NCBI RefSeq assembly: GCF_014647315.1
Contig: NZ_BMOY01000001.1
Location: 67,346-128,374, forward strand
DNA: 61,029 nt
Reading direction: 5' to 3'
DNA from: Paenalicyclobacillus cellulosilyticus
GTDB taxonomy: Bacteria; Bacillota; Bacilli; Alicyclobacillales; Alicyclobacillaceae
Position numbers and translations under genes: made by a program. Numbering within the stretch: the first letter of the stretch is position 1; every line of letters starts with the position of its first letter. Below the pieces are notes generated by a model. That model was given only the letters and a program-made list of their open reading frames with translations. It searched no databases and had not been told where the DNA came from. Shown piece by piece: positions 31,531 to 40,482 of this stretch.

Positions 31531-31976
31531 CGGATACGGGGATGACGGGGTCCGGGAAGCGGTTGTCGCGGCGCGAGTATCAGCGGGCCCTGGCCCGCAA
31601 GCGCCGGCTGCGGCAGAAGCGGCGGCGTGCCCGGTTGCGGCGCATCAAGGCAGCGCGGGCGCTGCGGTCCGTTCAGTTCTGGACCCGCGCCGCGCTGTTT
31701 CTGGCCGGGTTGGCCGCCGTGGCCTTCTGGGCCAAGTTCGCGCTGGTGTACGACATTCCTCTCTACGCGCGTCAGGGCTTGTTGGCAGGGGTTCGCGCGT
31801 ACGTGACGTCCAAGCCGTGGTGGTTTGGCCCGCCGGTCTTCGATCTCGCTGCGTACCAACCGCAGGACAACTTGCCTGCGGTGGTCTCCAATCCGTATAC
31901 GTTGTTGCTTTCACGCCTTGGGCGTTACCAAGCGGTCGTCACCGCGCCGCACATGGTCTGGGTGCTGCGCGGGTGA
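31527..31976 (+). CDS. Small membrane protein with highly basic N-terminus, unknown
   Basis: 149 residues, ATGA overlap with the dnaB stop. Residues 10-45 are almost entirely Arg/Lys/Ala (RRARLRRIKAARALR), then one transmembrane helix (about 50-70, FWTRAALFLAGLAAVAFWAK) and an 80-residue extracytoplasmic part with FDLAAYQPQDNLPAVVSNPY. A basic cytoplasmic tail followed by a helix could interact with nucleic acid or phospholipid; that is speculation. No known family. Strict overlap suggests it is translated with dnaB. Confidence 0.75.
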   Translation: MTDTGMTGSGKRLSRREYQRALARKRRLRQKRRRARLRRIKAARALRSVQFWTRAALFLAGLAAVAFWAKFALVYDIPLYARQGLLAGVRAYVTSKPWWFGPPVFDLAAYQPQDNLPAVVSNPYTLLLSRLGRYQAVVTAPHMVWVLRG

Positions 31977-31982
31977 GCCGGC

Positions 31983-32351
31983 TCATGTGCTGCCGCCACA
32001 GGCGCGGATGACGCGGACCACCTGTTCGGTCAACGCCTCCGGACAGACGACGGTGAGCAACACGTTGCGCCCGGTGATGATATCCGCCCCATCCGCCATG
32101 CCGCTTGCGGCAGGGTGGGCGGCGAGCAGTGCGGCGGCGTCCGGACCTTGACCGGTACGGCCGAGCGTGATGGATGCCAGACCCGGAAAGTCACCGCTGA
32201 TCAGGAATGAATCGCGATCCGGCGGTCTGCCGGGGACACCGGCCAAGTCGTCCACCTGGGTCACGTGCACGCCGAGCGCGCGAATTTCGGCTTCGGCCCG
32301 CCGGGCGTCTTCTTCGCAGAGAAACGATGCCAACACAGTCCGTTCATTCAC
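31983..32351 (-). CDS. Hypothetical protein, possible stress/YflT-like fold
   Basis: 122 residues, ATG 32351 with GGAGGTGAC upstream. It starts MNERTVLASFLCEEDARRAE, a pattern (strand, helix with ALGV, strand) seen in small ferredoxin-like domains such as YflT-type heat-stress proteins: a short beta strand, an alpha helix containing paired Glu/Arg and then VHVTQVDDL. The Gly-rich middle TLGRTGQGPDAAALL is unusual. It stands alone on the minus strand between the dnaB unit and walR. Family is not certain. Confidence 0.6.
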   Translation of the reverse strand: MNERTVLASFLCEEDARRAEAEIRALGVHVTQVDDLAGVPGRPPDRDSFLISGDFPGLASITLGRTGQGPDAAALLAAHPAASGMADGADIITGRNVLLTVVCPEALTEQVVRVIRACGGST

Positions 32352-32518
32352 GGTGGCGTCACCTCCTGGCGATAGTTTCGGTCAGGGTGGGGCAACGCAT
32401 GTACGCGGCATGCACCGGATGCAATTCCGTCTCACCCATCCGCGGCCATCCACCCGCGGCGGCCACGCTCGCTGCGGGTACGCCGGGACCAGGGGCGAAA
32501 CGGAGAGGAGGGAAGGTC

Positions 32519-33214
32519 ATGGCCGACATCTTGGTGGTGGAAGATGAAGAGTCGATTGCCGAAATTCTCAAATTCACGCTGGAGCGCGAAGGCTACACGG
32601 TGCAAGTCGCGTACGACGGCATGGAGGCGGTGGAGGCGGTCCGCCGGTCAGAGCCGCAGCTCATCCTGCTCGACGTAATGCTGCCGGAGAAAGACGGATT
32701 TGAGGTGTGCAAAGAGGTGCGCGCGTTCAGCAAGGTTCCCATCATCATGCTCACGGCGCGGGACTCCGAGGTGGACAAGGTATTGGGCTTGGAGCTGGGT
32801 GCAGACGACTACGTGACCAAACCGTTCAGCATGCGGGAGCTGCTCGCGCGCGTCAAGGCCCATCTGCGGCGCATGGCATTGGACGAAGGGGCGTCTGTCC
32901 AGGACGGCAAGCGGGAACGGATTGTCGCGGGGGATGTCGTGATTGACCTCCGCCACTACGAAGTCACGCGCGCCGGAGAACCCGTTTTGCTCACCCACCG
33001 GGAGTTCGAACTGTTGGCGTTCCTGGCGGCGCGGCCCGGTGTGGTGTACACCCGGGAGGAGCTGTTGGAACAGGTATGGGGCACAAGTTATCTCGGGGAC
33101 GGGCGCACGGTCGATGTCACGGTGCGCAGGTTGAGGGAGAAATTGGAGCCCGACCCGAGCAACCCGCGCTACGTGATGACCAAGCGCGGCGTGGGCTACT
33201 TCTTCCGGAGGTAG
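32519..33214 (+). CDS. walR: Cell-wall response regulator WalR (YycF)
   Basis: 231 residues, OmpR/PhoB type. Receiver domain with phospho-acceptor Asp52 in LLDVMLPEKDGFEV, acidic VVEDEE and switch Lys in YVTKPFSMREL; C-terminal winged helix with RTVDVTVRRLREKLE and the GVGYFFRR end. Essential regulator of cell-wall turnover. ATG 32519 with GGAGAGGAGGGAAGG. Four bases separate it from walK. It should bind TGT-A/T-A-type direct repeats upstream of wall hydrolase genes. Confidence 0.97.
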   Translation: MADILVVEDEESIAEILKFTLEREGYTVQVAYDGMEAVEAVRRSEPQLILLDVMLPEKDGFEVCKEVRAFSKVPIIMLTARDSEVDKVLGLELGADDYVTKPFSMRELLARVKAHLRRMALDEGASVQDGKRERIVAGDVVIDLRHYEVTRAGEPVLLTHREFELLAFLAARPGVVYTREELLEQVWGTSYLGDGRTVDVTVRRLREKLEPDPSNPRYVMTKRGVGYFFRR

Positions 33215-33218
33215 CCGT

Positions 33219-34973
33219 ATGTGGCGCAGCGTCCGCTCCAAACTGGTCACCGTCTACCTGTTGCTCATCGTCTTCACGTTGGAACTCATCGGGGCGTTCT
33301 TCGTCCACACCTTGACCACCTCGCTCATCCAGAGCCAGACGGCTTCGGTCAGCCGCCAGGCGCAGCTTTTGGCCACCATCGCGGCTCCTGAGGCGGCGCG
33401 GGTGGCTGCAGGCGGCCAGGCCGACTTCACGCCGATTCTCCATGCCCTGCCGCAACTCATCAACGGGACGGTGTATGTGCTCAACAAGGAGGGCGTGGTG
33501 GAGGATACGTCAGCCGGACAGGCGCTGATTGGTCAGAAACGGATTGACTCGGTGGCGACGCAGGCGTTGGTGCAACGGCAGAAGGTGGCCGCCATCCGGT
33601 ACGATCCGCTGGCGCAGCAACACCTGCTGGCGGTCGCGGTGCCGATGTTTTGGCAGGATGCGTTCGTCGGCTTGGTGGAATACGTCGTCCCTGTGCAGGA
33701 GACGTACAACACGGTGCGCCAGGTGACGGCCATTTTCTACACCGCCAGCCTCATTGCCTTGGCGATGGCGGCACTGTTCGGGTTCGCCCTCTCGGAGACC
33801 ATCACGAAACCGGTGCGCGAAGTGACGGCCTTGGCGCGCAAGCTGGCGGGCGGAGATTTCACACGCCGCGTCGAGGTCCACAGCGACGACGAATTCGGCC
33901 AGCTGGCGGTCGCCATCAACGACCTGACCGAGAAATTGCAGGCCGCACTCGCCGCGAGCGCCCGGGAGCGGGAACGGCTGCAGGCGGTCATCAAGCACAT
34001 GCGTGACGGCGTGATCGCGTTTGATGACCGGCTGGAGCCGGTGTTGTGGAACGACGCCGCGCTGGCGATGTTGCCGGGCGGAGCGGCCGGCCTGCCGGAA
34101 GCGGCGCGCCACCTCGGGCTGGCGGGACGGGCGGATGCTGCCGCGGAGGCGGAAGGGGAATCCCGCCAGTTGGTGCGCGACGGCCCGGTGGTGCACGTGT
34201 TGGTCAGCCGCATCGAGAAGGGGTCGGCGCTCGCAGGATACGTCGCCGTCTTGCGCGATGTGACCGATATGGAGCGCCTGAACCGTGCGCGCCGCGACTT
34301 TGTCGCCAATGTGTCCCATGAGTTGAAGACGCCGTTGACGAGCATTCGTTCTCATGTCGAAGCGCTGTTGGACGGACCGGATTTGCCGGTGGACATGCAG
34401 GCGAAGTTCTTGCACGTCATCCGCGCCGAGGCGGACCGTATGACGCGCCTGACCCAGGACTTGCTGCAGTTGTCGGCCATTGACGCCGGCGGCCTCACGC
34501 CGAACCTGCAAGACATCGAGGTAGAGCGGTGGCTGCGGCAGACGGTGCAGCGGTTTTCGTTGCAAGCGGAACGCGGCGAAGTGTCCATCCACCTCACCTG
34601 CCCGCCGGACCTGTATCTGCAGGGCGACCGGGACATGCTCGACCGGGTGATGGACAATCTGCTCAGCAACGCCCTGAAGTTCACACCGCCGGGAGGCCGC
34701 ATCACCGTAGCGGCGCACGCTCAGGACGGCGGCGTCGCCGTCGTGGTTTCCGACACAGGACAAGGCATCCCGCCGGAGGATTTGCCGCACGTGTTCGACC
34801 GCTTTTACCGGGTCGAGAAATCGCGCAACCGCCGCAAGGGGGGATCCGGATTGGGGCTGGCGCTGGTCCGGGAAATGGTCAAGTTGCACGGGGGTCGCGT
34901 CTGGATGGAGAGCGTGCCGAATGAAGGCACCACCGTCACCGTCTGGCTGCCGGAGAGGGGCAGTCGGGCATGA
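33219..34973 (+). CDS. walK: Sensor histidine kinase WalK (YycG)
   Basis: 584 residues. Two transmembrane helices (about 8-30 and 175-195) flank an extracellular PDC/Cache-like domain; HAMP (about 196-245), PAS (about 258-350), HisKA with phospho-acceptor His367 in VSHELKTPLTSIRSH, and HATPase with N-box NLLSNALKF, G1 DTGQGIP and G2 GGSGLGLAL. Phosphorylates WalR in response to wall or division cues. The intact PAS and ATPase motifs suggest full function. Overlaps yycH by 4 bases. Confidence 0.97.
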   Translation: MWRSVRSKLVTVYLLLIVFTLELIGAFFVHTLTTSLIQSQTASVSRQAQLLATIAAPEAARVAAGGQADFTPILHALPQLINGTVYVLNKEGVVEDTSAGQALIGQKRIDSVATQALVQRQKVAAIRYDPLAQQHLLAVAVPMFWQDAFVGLVEYVVPVQETYNTVRQVTAIFYTASLIALAMAALFGFALSETITKPVREVTALARKLAGGDFTRRVEVHSDDEFGQLAVAINDLTEKLQAALAASARERERLQAVIKHMRDGVIAFDDRLEPVLWNDAALAMLPGGAAGLPEAARHLGLAGRADAAAEAEGESRQLVRDGPVVHVLVSRIEKGSALAGYVAVLRDVTDMERLNRARRDFVANVSHELKTPLTSIRSHVEALLDGPDLPVDMQAKFLHVIRAEADRMTRLTQDLLQLSAIDAGGLTPNLQDIEVERWLRQTVQRFSLQAERGEVSIHLTCPPDLYLQGDRDMLDRVMDNLLSNALKFTPPGGRITVAAHAQDGGVAVVVSDTGQGIPPEDLPHVFDRFYRVEKSRNRRKGGSGLGLALVREMVKLHGGRVWMESVPNEGTTVTVWLPERGSRA

Positions 34974-36256
34974 CGCGCGCCGGTTGGAAGACGCTGCTGC
35001 TCGCGCTGTTGGTGGGGGTGAGCCTGGTGGAGAGTTTTTGGCTGTGGCGCGGACTTTGGCAGAACTCGACGGAAGTGGGCATAGGCCAGGCACCGCTTTT
35101 GCCTGCGGCCGCCCAGCCGGATGCCCGGACTGTGACGCGGCCCGTGGAGATCCGCGTCAAGTATGCGGGGACCGGCAGGCCGTCGGTCCTGCTGCCGGGC
35201 GATCCGGCTTACCAGGATTGGCTGACGCGTTTGGCCCGCTTGTCGCTGCGCAACCTGCACCCGGTGGCCAACGCCCCGGACGACGGGACGACCGTGGTGT
35301 TCCAATTCGGGACGACGCTGGATCATCCCACCCTGTCCCGCTGGGTTCCGGCCCTGCGCAACACTCCGCTGGCGGTGGCGGCCGAGACCGTCACTTTGTA
35401 CCTGCCGATTGGCAGCGACACGGTGTACCTGGCATTGGCGTCCAGGTCAGGGGACTATGTGGCGGAGACCGACCTGCCGCCCAACCTGTTCGCCAACGCC
35501 ATCCGCTCCACCGTTTGGTCAGCCCGGTTCGTCAGCTGGAACGGTTCGGACGGATGGGTGCCGCTCAAGCCGATGGAGGTGGCCGCGTCGACCTGGCGGA
35601 CGGACCGTGCGGGCCTGATGCCGTTGGTGCGGTCTTTTTTCGTCAATCCGGCTGCGTTGACGCGGATCCCGGAAAACACGGCCACGTGGGTCTGGACCGA
35701 CGGCAGCCGCGTCGTGCGTTGGGACGAAGCCCAAGATGCGTTGACGTACGAAGACCCGAACCAGACGGCGCCCCTGCGCCGTCGCTTGCCTGCGTTGCAG
35801 CTGGCACTTGGCTTCGTCCGCACCCACGGCGGCGTACCGGCCGACACCGTCGTGGAAGAGGAAGATGATTCCATCTTCGCCGACGCTCTGCAAGCGTTCA
35901 CATTTGTGCCGTATGACCAAGGATTGCCCATTCTGTCGGACGGTACGGCGTACGAAGCGGACGTGAGCCACGGCACGGTGGTGAGGTTCACCCGCCCGCT
36001 GCGCGAACGGGTGCGCAGAACGCGTGTCTGGCAGGTGGCGGTCCTCTCGGGCAGTCAGATGTGGAAGGCGTTGCAACGGATTGAACCCGCGATCTCGCCG
36101 GGCGACGTGACGGTGGTGTTCGGCTATGCCGTGCGCCCGCACGGCGCGGATGCGGTCGACCTGTTGCCCGCCTACTTCATCAGCGAAAGCGGCATCGTGA
36201 TGTGGGTGTTGGACGCGCGCACCGGATCCGTGATGGAAGGAATGACCGCACCGTGA
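34970..36256 (+). CDS. yycH: WalK regulator YycH
   Basis: 428 residues. N-terminal transmembrane helix (about 5-25) and a large extracytoplasmic domain with beta-rich repeats; the region around PVEIRVKYAGTGRPSVLL and FVPYDQGLPILSDGTAYE is typical of the YycH superfamily. In Bacillus YycH and YycI form a membrane complex that restrains WalK. Position between walK and yycI is exact. Sequence is poorly conserved overall, so assignment leans on order and topology. Confidence 0.88.
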   Translation: MTRAGWKTLLLALLVGVSLVESFWLWRGLWQNSTEVGIGQAPLLPAAAQPDARTVTRPVEIRVKYAGTGRPSVLLPGDPAYQDWLTRLARLSLRNLHPVANAPDDGTTVVFQFGTTLDHPTLSRWVPALRNTPLAVAAETVTLYLPIGSDTVYLALASRSGDYVAETDLPPNLFANAIRSTVWSARFVSWNGSDGWVPLKPMEVAASTWRTDRAGLMPLVRSFFVNPAALTRIPENTATWVWTDGSRVVRWDEAQDALTYEDPNQTAPLRRRLPALQLALGFVRTHGGVPADTVVEEEDDSIFADALQAFTFVPYDQGLPILSDGTAYEADVSHGTVVRFTRPLRERVRRTRVWQVAVLSGSQMWKALQRIEPAISPGDVTVVFGYAVRPHGADAVDLLPAYFISESGIVMWVLDARTGSVMEGMTAP

Positions 36257-37077
36257 ATTGGGAACAGGCCAAGACGTGGTTCATCTTCGCGTTTTTGCTG
36301 TTGGACCTCGTGCTCGCCTGGCCGCTGTACACGGACCGGATCCAGACGGCAGGCTACGCCGAGTCCTACCAAGATCAGCTGGCGAATACGAAAACCTTGC
36401 TCGCCGAGCACGGGCTGACCCTCGCGGCAAACGTCCCGACGGATCACCCTAGCCTCAGTACCCTGCATGCCGACTTCGCCAATCCGCCGCTGCGCGAACT
36501 GGCCAGGGCGGCGTTCCACTCGCCGCGGATTGAGGAATTTGTCGGAGGCGCGCAGGGCAGCGACGGCAGGGTCATGCTCATCGGCAGCGGATCGTGGCAG
36601 GTCGAATACGACCGGCCAATCGCTGCCAAGGGAGCGGCTGCGTGGTTAAACCGGGTATGGCACGGAAGTGAGTACATGGCCGATACGGCCCTCGCCCAGC
36701 GTTTTGCACCGACGTATGAGCAGGCGTACGACGACTATCCGATGTTCGATGTGACCCTGACGTTCGACGTCCGCGGCGGAATCCTGCACGGCTACATGCA
36801 GACGTGCGTCGTCAACATCACGCCTGCCGGATCGGCCAAACCGACCGTGTCGGCGCTGGACGCCCTGGACAGCCTGGCCACCATGGTGGACAATGGCAGT
36901 GGGCACAGCGCGGCGCGCATCGTCGACATCCAACTGGGGTACGTGCGCAAGGTGGCGGTGAACCCCGACGGTGCCAGCCAGCCTGCCAACTATTGGTTTC
37001 CGGTTTGGCGGGTGGTGACCACACGGCAAGTTTACTACATCAACGCATTGACCGGGGAAGTGGACAGTCCGTACTGA
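36253..37077 (+). CDS. yycI: WalK regulator YycI
   Basis: 274 residues from GTG 36253, overlapping the yycH stop. Starts V(M)NWEQAKTWFIFAFLLLDL, the conserved YycI N-terminus (NWxxAKTIFI) with a single transmembrane helix, then the extracytoplasmic YycH/YycI fold ending with YYINALTGEVDS. It is the partner of YycH. Length is in the normal range (about 270-280). Confidence 0.92.
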   Translation: MNWEQAKTWFIFAFLLLDLVLAWPLYTDRIQTAGYAESYQDQLANTKTLLAEHGLTLAANVPTDHPSLSTLHADFANPPLRELARAAFHSPRIEEFVGGAQGSDGRVMLIGSGSWQVEYDRPIAAKGAAAWLNRVWHGSEYMADTALAQRFAPTYEQAYDDYPMFDVTLTFDVRGGILHGYMQTCVVNITPAGSAKPTVSALDALDSLATMVDNGSGHSAARIVDIQLGYVRKVAVNPDGASQPANYWFPVWRVVTTRQVYYINALTGEVDSPY

Positions 37078-37098
37078 AGCGGGAGAGGAGCTAGGAGT

Positions 37099-37986
37099 GT
37101 GGAGCCTTGTCTGGAATTCACCGTGCTGGCCAGCGGCAGCAGCGGAAACGCCCTGTACGTTCAGTCCGGTGCGACGCGCATCCTCATCGACGCAGGACTG
37201 AGCGGCCGCGAGCTGCAGCGCCGTTTGCGCGAAGTGACCGGGAGGGGGCTGGATGAACTCGACGCCGTCGTGTTGACGCACGAGCATGTCGATCACGTCC
37301 GCGGCTTGAACCAGATCCTCAAATGGACGAGCGTGCCGGTGTACGCGACGGCCGGCACCTGGCACCAGATGGCGGCTGTGGCAGCGGAATGGGCGGCATC
37401 CGGGCGCATCCGCTGCGTGCGGGCTGGCGAGGCATGGACCCTCGGCGCGATGACCCTGACGCCGTTTGGGGTGTCCCACGACGCGGAGGAACCGGTGATG
37501 TACCGAATTGACGCCGGAGGCGCCAGCCTCGCGCTCGTCACCGACCTCGGCTACGTGAGCGACCGGGTGAAAGACGCGGTGCGCGGGTGCGGTGTGTACA
37601 TATTCGAGACCAATCACGATCCGGAGATGTTGCGCAGCGGCCGCTATCCGTGGCGTGTCAAGCGGCGGATCCTCGGCGACAAAGGCCATCTGTCCAATGA
37701 AGACGCCGCCGTGGCCCTGGCGGAGTTGGTTCCGTCCGCCCAAGGCCGCGTCCAGGTCTTTTTGGCTCACTTGAGTGAGGAGAACAACCTGCCTGAGCTC
37801 GCGGAACTGACCGTCCGCACCGTGCTGGCGGACATCCTCGGCAGCGAGGCGGAGCGCGTGGACATGCACCTCACCAGCCGGCACGCGCCTTCGCCGCTGT
37901 ACCCAGTCCTTGCGCCTGCCCAGTCTCGTGAACGGCAAACCTCCCCCGCCACGGCATACCTCCCGCCGCCAGGGATCACACTATGA
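37099..37986 (+). CDS. walJ: Metallo-beta-lactamase fold protein WalJ (YycJ)
   Basis: 295 residues from GTG 37099. Metal motif LTHEHVDHVRGL (H-X-H-X-D-H), with further ligands in FGVSHDAEEPV and TDLGYVSD, and GDKGHLSNEDAA near the C-terminus. Homologues are 5'-exonuclease-like enzymes linked to coordination of cell division and DNA repair. About 30 residues longer than the B. subtilis protein because of a Pro/Ser-rich C-terminal tail. Part of the wal operon, 21 bases after yycI. Confidence 0.95.
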   Translation: MEPCLEFTVLASGSSGNALYVQSGATRILIDAGLSGRELQRRLREVTGRGLDELDAVVLTHEHVDHVRGLNQILKWTSVPVYATAGTWHQMAAVAAEWAASGRIRCVRAGEAWTLGAMTLTPFGVSHDAEEPVMYRIDAGGASLALVTDLGYVSDRVKDAVRGCGVYIFETNHDPEMLRSGRYPWRVKRRILGDKGHLSNEDAAVALAELVPSAQGRVQVFLAHLSEENNLPELAELTVRTVLADILGSEAERVDMHLTSRHAPSPLYPVLAPAQSRERQTSPATAYLPPPGITL

Positions 37987-38016
37987 GGCAACGTCACGAG
38001 CGAGGCGGGGGGTGCC

Positions 38017-39279
38017 ATGCGGATACGGATGCGAAACGCCGGCTGGCGCGTGCAGGCTGGTGCGGCTGCGGCGGTATGGGCGGCAGCGGCCGCGTGCGCG
38101 ACGGGTTGGAACAGTCCTTGGCTCAGGAACGATGCGTGGGTGACGGCGGAGGCGCGGGACTTGCCGTGGCTCAGCAAACCAGCGGCGCACAACGAGATTG
38201 TCGCGGCGGTACGGCGGGTCGAACCTGCCGTGTTCGCCGTCGTGAATTACGCGAGCGTCCGCGACGAGTACACCCAGGAGGCAAAATGGGAACCGAGCGG
38301 CGTCGGTTCCGGTGTGCTGTTTGCGAAGGACCGGGCGGCGGCGTATGTGGTGACCAACGCCCATGTCGTCGCCGGTGCGGAACGGGTGCAGGTGGTCTTG
38401 CCGTCTGGCCGGCACATTCCCGCCCAGTTGCGCGGCAGCGACCCGTACACCGATCTGGCGGTGTTGGCCATCCCGGCAGCGGCAGTGGCACACGTGACGC
38501 CGCCTGTGTTTGCGGATTCAAACACCATCCAGGTGGGCGAGCCGGCGGTGGCCATCGGCACGCCGATGGGGCTCGACTTTGCCGACACGGTGACCGCAGG
38601 CATCGTGAGCGCCAAGCAGCGGATGATGCCGGTGGAACAGGAACAGACCGATCAGGTGCTCGACTACCAGCCGGTGATTCAGACGGATGCGGCCATCAAC
38701 CCGGGCAACAGCGGCGGGCCGCTCATCAACGTGCGCGGCGAAGTGATAGGTATCAACAGCAGCAAGATTGTGGCGCCGCACTTTGAAGGCATGGGATTCG
38801 CCATCCCGGCCAACGCGGTCAAGGGGATCGCGGACCAGATTATCCGCACGGGCCATGCCACGCATCCGGCCCTGGGCATCGCGGGGGTGTCGCTCGCGTC
38901 GCTGCCGGAGGAAGTATGGCCCGAGGTGCCGGTGGATTATGGCGTGCTCGTCCGCAAAGTCACCGCGACCGAGGCCAGGCGGGCCGGGTTGCAAGCAGGG
39001 GACGTGATCGTCGGCATCGGAGAGAAGACGGTGAAAACGATGGCCGACTTGCGCACCGCGCTGTTTGAACACCGCCCGGGGGAACAGGTGGTGCTTCGGG
39101 TGTACCGGGACGGGCGGCCCGTGCAGGTTGCGGTGCGCTTGACCGAGATGACAGCCGAGGCGATGGCGGGGCACGAACGCGATGGTACATGGGATGCGGA
39201 CGATGGTGATGGTGCGGGCGGAGGCCGCGAGGATCACGGACATGCTTTGCCGTTTATCACACCCGGTTTTCCGCGTTGA
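38017..39279 (+). CDS. htrA: HtrA-type serine protease (YycK)
   Basis: 420 residues. N-terminal signal anchor (Ala-rich, about 10-30), trypsin-like domain with triad His116 (TNAHVV), Asp146 (YTDLAVL) and Ser232 (INPGNSGGPLIN), and one PDZ domain (about 290-380; VLVRKVTATEARRAGLQAGD). The degradosome-like protease of the envelope that handles misfolded secreted proteins. It closes the wal operon as in Bacillus. The C-terminal 30 residues are Asp/Gly-rich and variable. Confidence 0.95.
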   Translation: MRIRMRNAGWRVQAGAAAAVWAAAAACATGWNSPWLRNDAWVTAEARDLPWLSKPAAHNEIVAAVRRVEPAVFAVVNYASVRDEYTQEAKWEPSGVGSGVLFAKDRAAAYVVTNAHVVAGAERVQVVLPSGRHIPAQLRGSDPYTDLAVLAIPAAAVAHVTPPVFADSNTIQVGEPAVAIGTPMGLDFADTVTAGIVSAKQRMMPVEQEQTDQVLDYQPVIQTDAAINPGNSGGPLINVRGEVIGINSSKIVAPHFEGMGFAIPANAVKGIADQIIRTGHATHPALGIAGVSLASLPEEVWPEVPVDYGVLVRKVTATEARRAGLQAGDVIVGIGEKTVKTMADLRTALFEHRPGEQVVLRVYRDGRPVQVAVRLTEMTAEAMAGHERDGTWDADDGDGAGGGREDHGHALPFITPGFPR

Positions 39280-39303
39280 CGACGGCGAAGGGAGCAGCGG
39301 CAG

Positions 39304-39783
39304 GTGCAGTTGGTCGTGTTGGCGGTGGGCAAGGTGAAAGAGCGTTACTGGCGGCAGGCGCTCGACGAATATATCAAGCGCCTGTCGCGCTATGCGCAGG
39401 TGGTTGAGGTGGAGGTGCCGGACATGCCGGCGCCGGACGGCGCCCCGGAAGGCGTGCGCGCACAAGCGCTGCGGGCGGAGGCGGACGCCATCCGCAAGCA
39501 TCTGCGGGAGCGGGACGGCATCGTCGTGCTGGATCGCGCCGGGATGATGTGGTCTTCGGAGGCCTGGGCCGGGCAATTGGCCCAGCTGGAACAGGCGGGG
39601 TTCGGCCGGCTCGTGTTTGTGGTCGGCGGGTCGTACGGCGTCGCGCCCGACCTGTTGGCGCAGGCTCACCTGCGTTGGAGCTTTGGCCCCATCACCCTGC
39701 CGCACAACCTGGCGCGGGTGGTGCTCTTGGAACAACTCTACCGCGCCTATCGGATTTTGCGCGGGGAACCGTATCACAAGTGA
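39304..39783 (+). CDS. rlmH: 23S rRNA (pseudouridine-1915-N3)-methyltransferase RlmH
   Basis: 159 residues, GTG 39304. SPOUT fold with LVFVVGGSYGVAPDLLAQA (SAM-binding knot) and the unmistakable C-terminus PHNLARVVLLEQLYRAYRIL ending in YHK. Methylates m3-psi1915 of 23S rRNA. Follows htrA as in other Bacillales and staphylococci, where SCC elements insert in the end of this gene; the C-terminal sequence here is intact, with no insertion. Confidence 0.97.
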   Translation: MQLVVLAVGKVKERYWRQALDEYIKRLSRYAQVVEVEVPDMPAPDGAPEGVRAQALRAEADAIRKHLRERDGIVVLDRAGMMWSSEAWAGQLAQLEQAGFGRLVFVVGGSYGVAPDLLAQAHLRWSFGPITLPHNLARVVLLEQLYRAYRILRGEPYHK

Positions 39784-39801
39784 ACAGGAGGACATCATCC
39801 C

Positions 39802-40425
39802 ATGGCGGACAAGACCCTCTTCTTCACGTTTGACGATGGTCCGGACGACCGCTTGACGCCGAAGGTGCTCGACATCCTCGCGCGGTATGGTGTGCGCGCG
39901 ACGTTCTTCTGCTTGGGGGCGCACGTGGCACAGCATCCCGCGGTGTTCCGCCGGATGCTCGCGGAAGGGCATTGCGTCGGCAACCACAGCTGGGATCACC
40001 CGTATCTGACGAAAGAGCCACAGGAACGTGTGCGCCAGCAACTGGCGCAGACCGCCCGGGTGATGACCGAGACAGCAGGCGTCCAGCCGCGCTGGTTCCG
40101 GCCGCCCTACGGAGACGTGAATGATCTCGTGGCGGAGGAAGCCCGCCGCCAAGGGTACGAGCTGGTGCTGTGGGACGTGGACTCGCGGGATTGGTCGGGC
40201 ATACCGGGTCCGGCGGTGGCGGCGAACGTTCTGCCGCGGCTGCGGCCGGGGGCGGTTTTGCTGCACCACTGCGCCTGGAACGCAGAGGGCACAGTGGACG
40301 CGCTGCCGTACGTGATTGAGGTGGCCGCCGCGCTGGGATACCGGTTTGCAGGCTTGGACGAGTGGTCCCCCGGGACGCCCGCGCAAGCGGCCTGCGGCGG
40401 TGAAGCAGGAGGGAGCGCAGGATGA
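39802..40425 (+). CDS. Polysaccharide deacetylase (NodB domain)
   Basis: 207 residues. Carbohydrate esterase family 4 motifs in order: TFDDGPDD (motif 1), HSWDHP (metal His pair; motif 2), RPPYGDVND (motif 3), WDVDSRDW (motif 4) and LLHH (motif 5). Would remove acetyl groups from N-acetylglucosamine-containing polymers. No signal peptide or transmembrane segment is visible in the chosen frame (starts MADKTLFFTFDDGPDD), so either export is non-classical or the protein is cytoplasmic. AACAGGAGGACATC precedes the ATG. Confidence 0.9.
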   Translation: MADKTLFFTFDDGPDDRLTPKVLDILARYGVRATFFCLGAHVAQHPAVFRRMLAEGHCVGNHSWDHPYLTKEPQERVRQQLAQTARVMTETAGVQPRWFRPPYGDVNDLVAEEARRQGYELVLWDVDSRDWSGIPGPAVAANVLPRLRPGAVLLHHCAWNAEGTVDALPYVIEVAAALGYRFAGLDEWSPGTPAQAACGGEAGGSAG

Positions 40426-40482
40426 ACCATCCATCACCCGTACGTGATCACGCTGGAAGACTTGCCGGACCTGCGGCAGGCG

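Noticed and set aside
39784-39801. SCCmec-like insertion at the rlmH 3' end
   Set aside because: The rlmH C-terminus is intact and followed directly by an unrelated deacetylase without recombinase genes or attachment-type repeats.
38518-40437. 639-codon minus-strand ORF opposite htrA, rlmH and the deacetylase
   Set aside because: Shadow frame over three well-supported genes.
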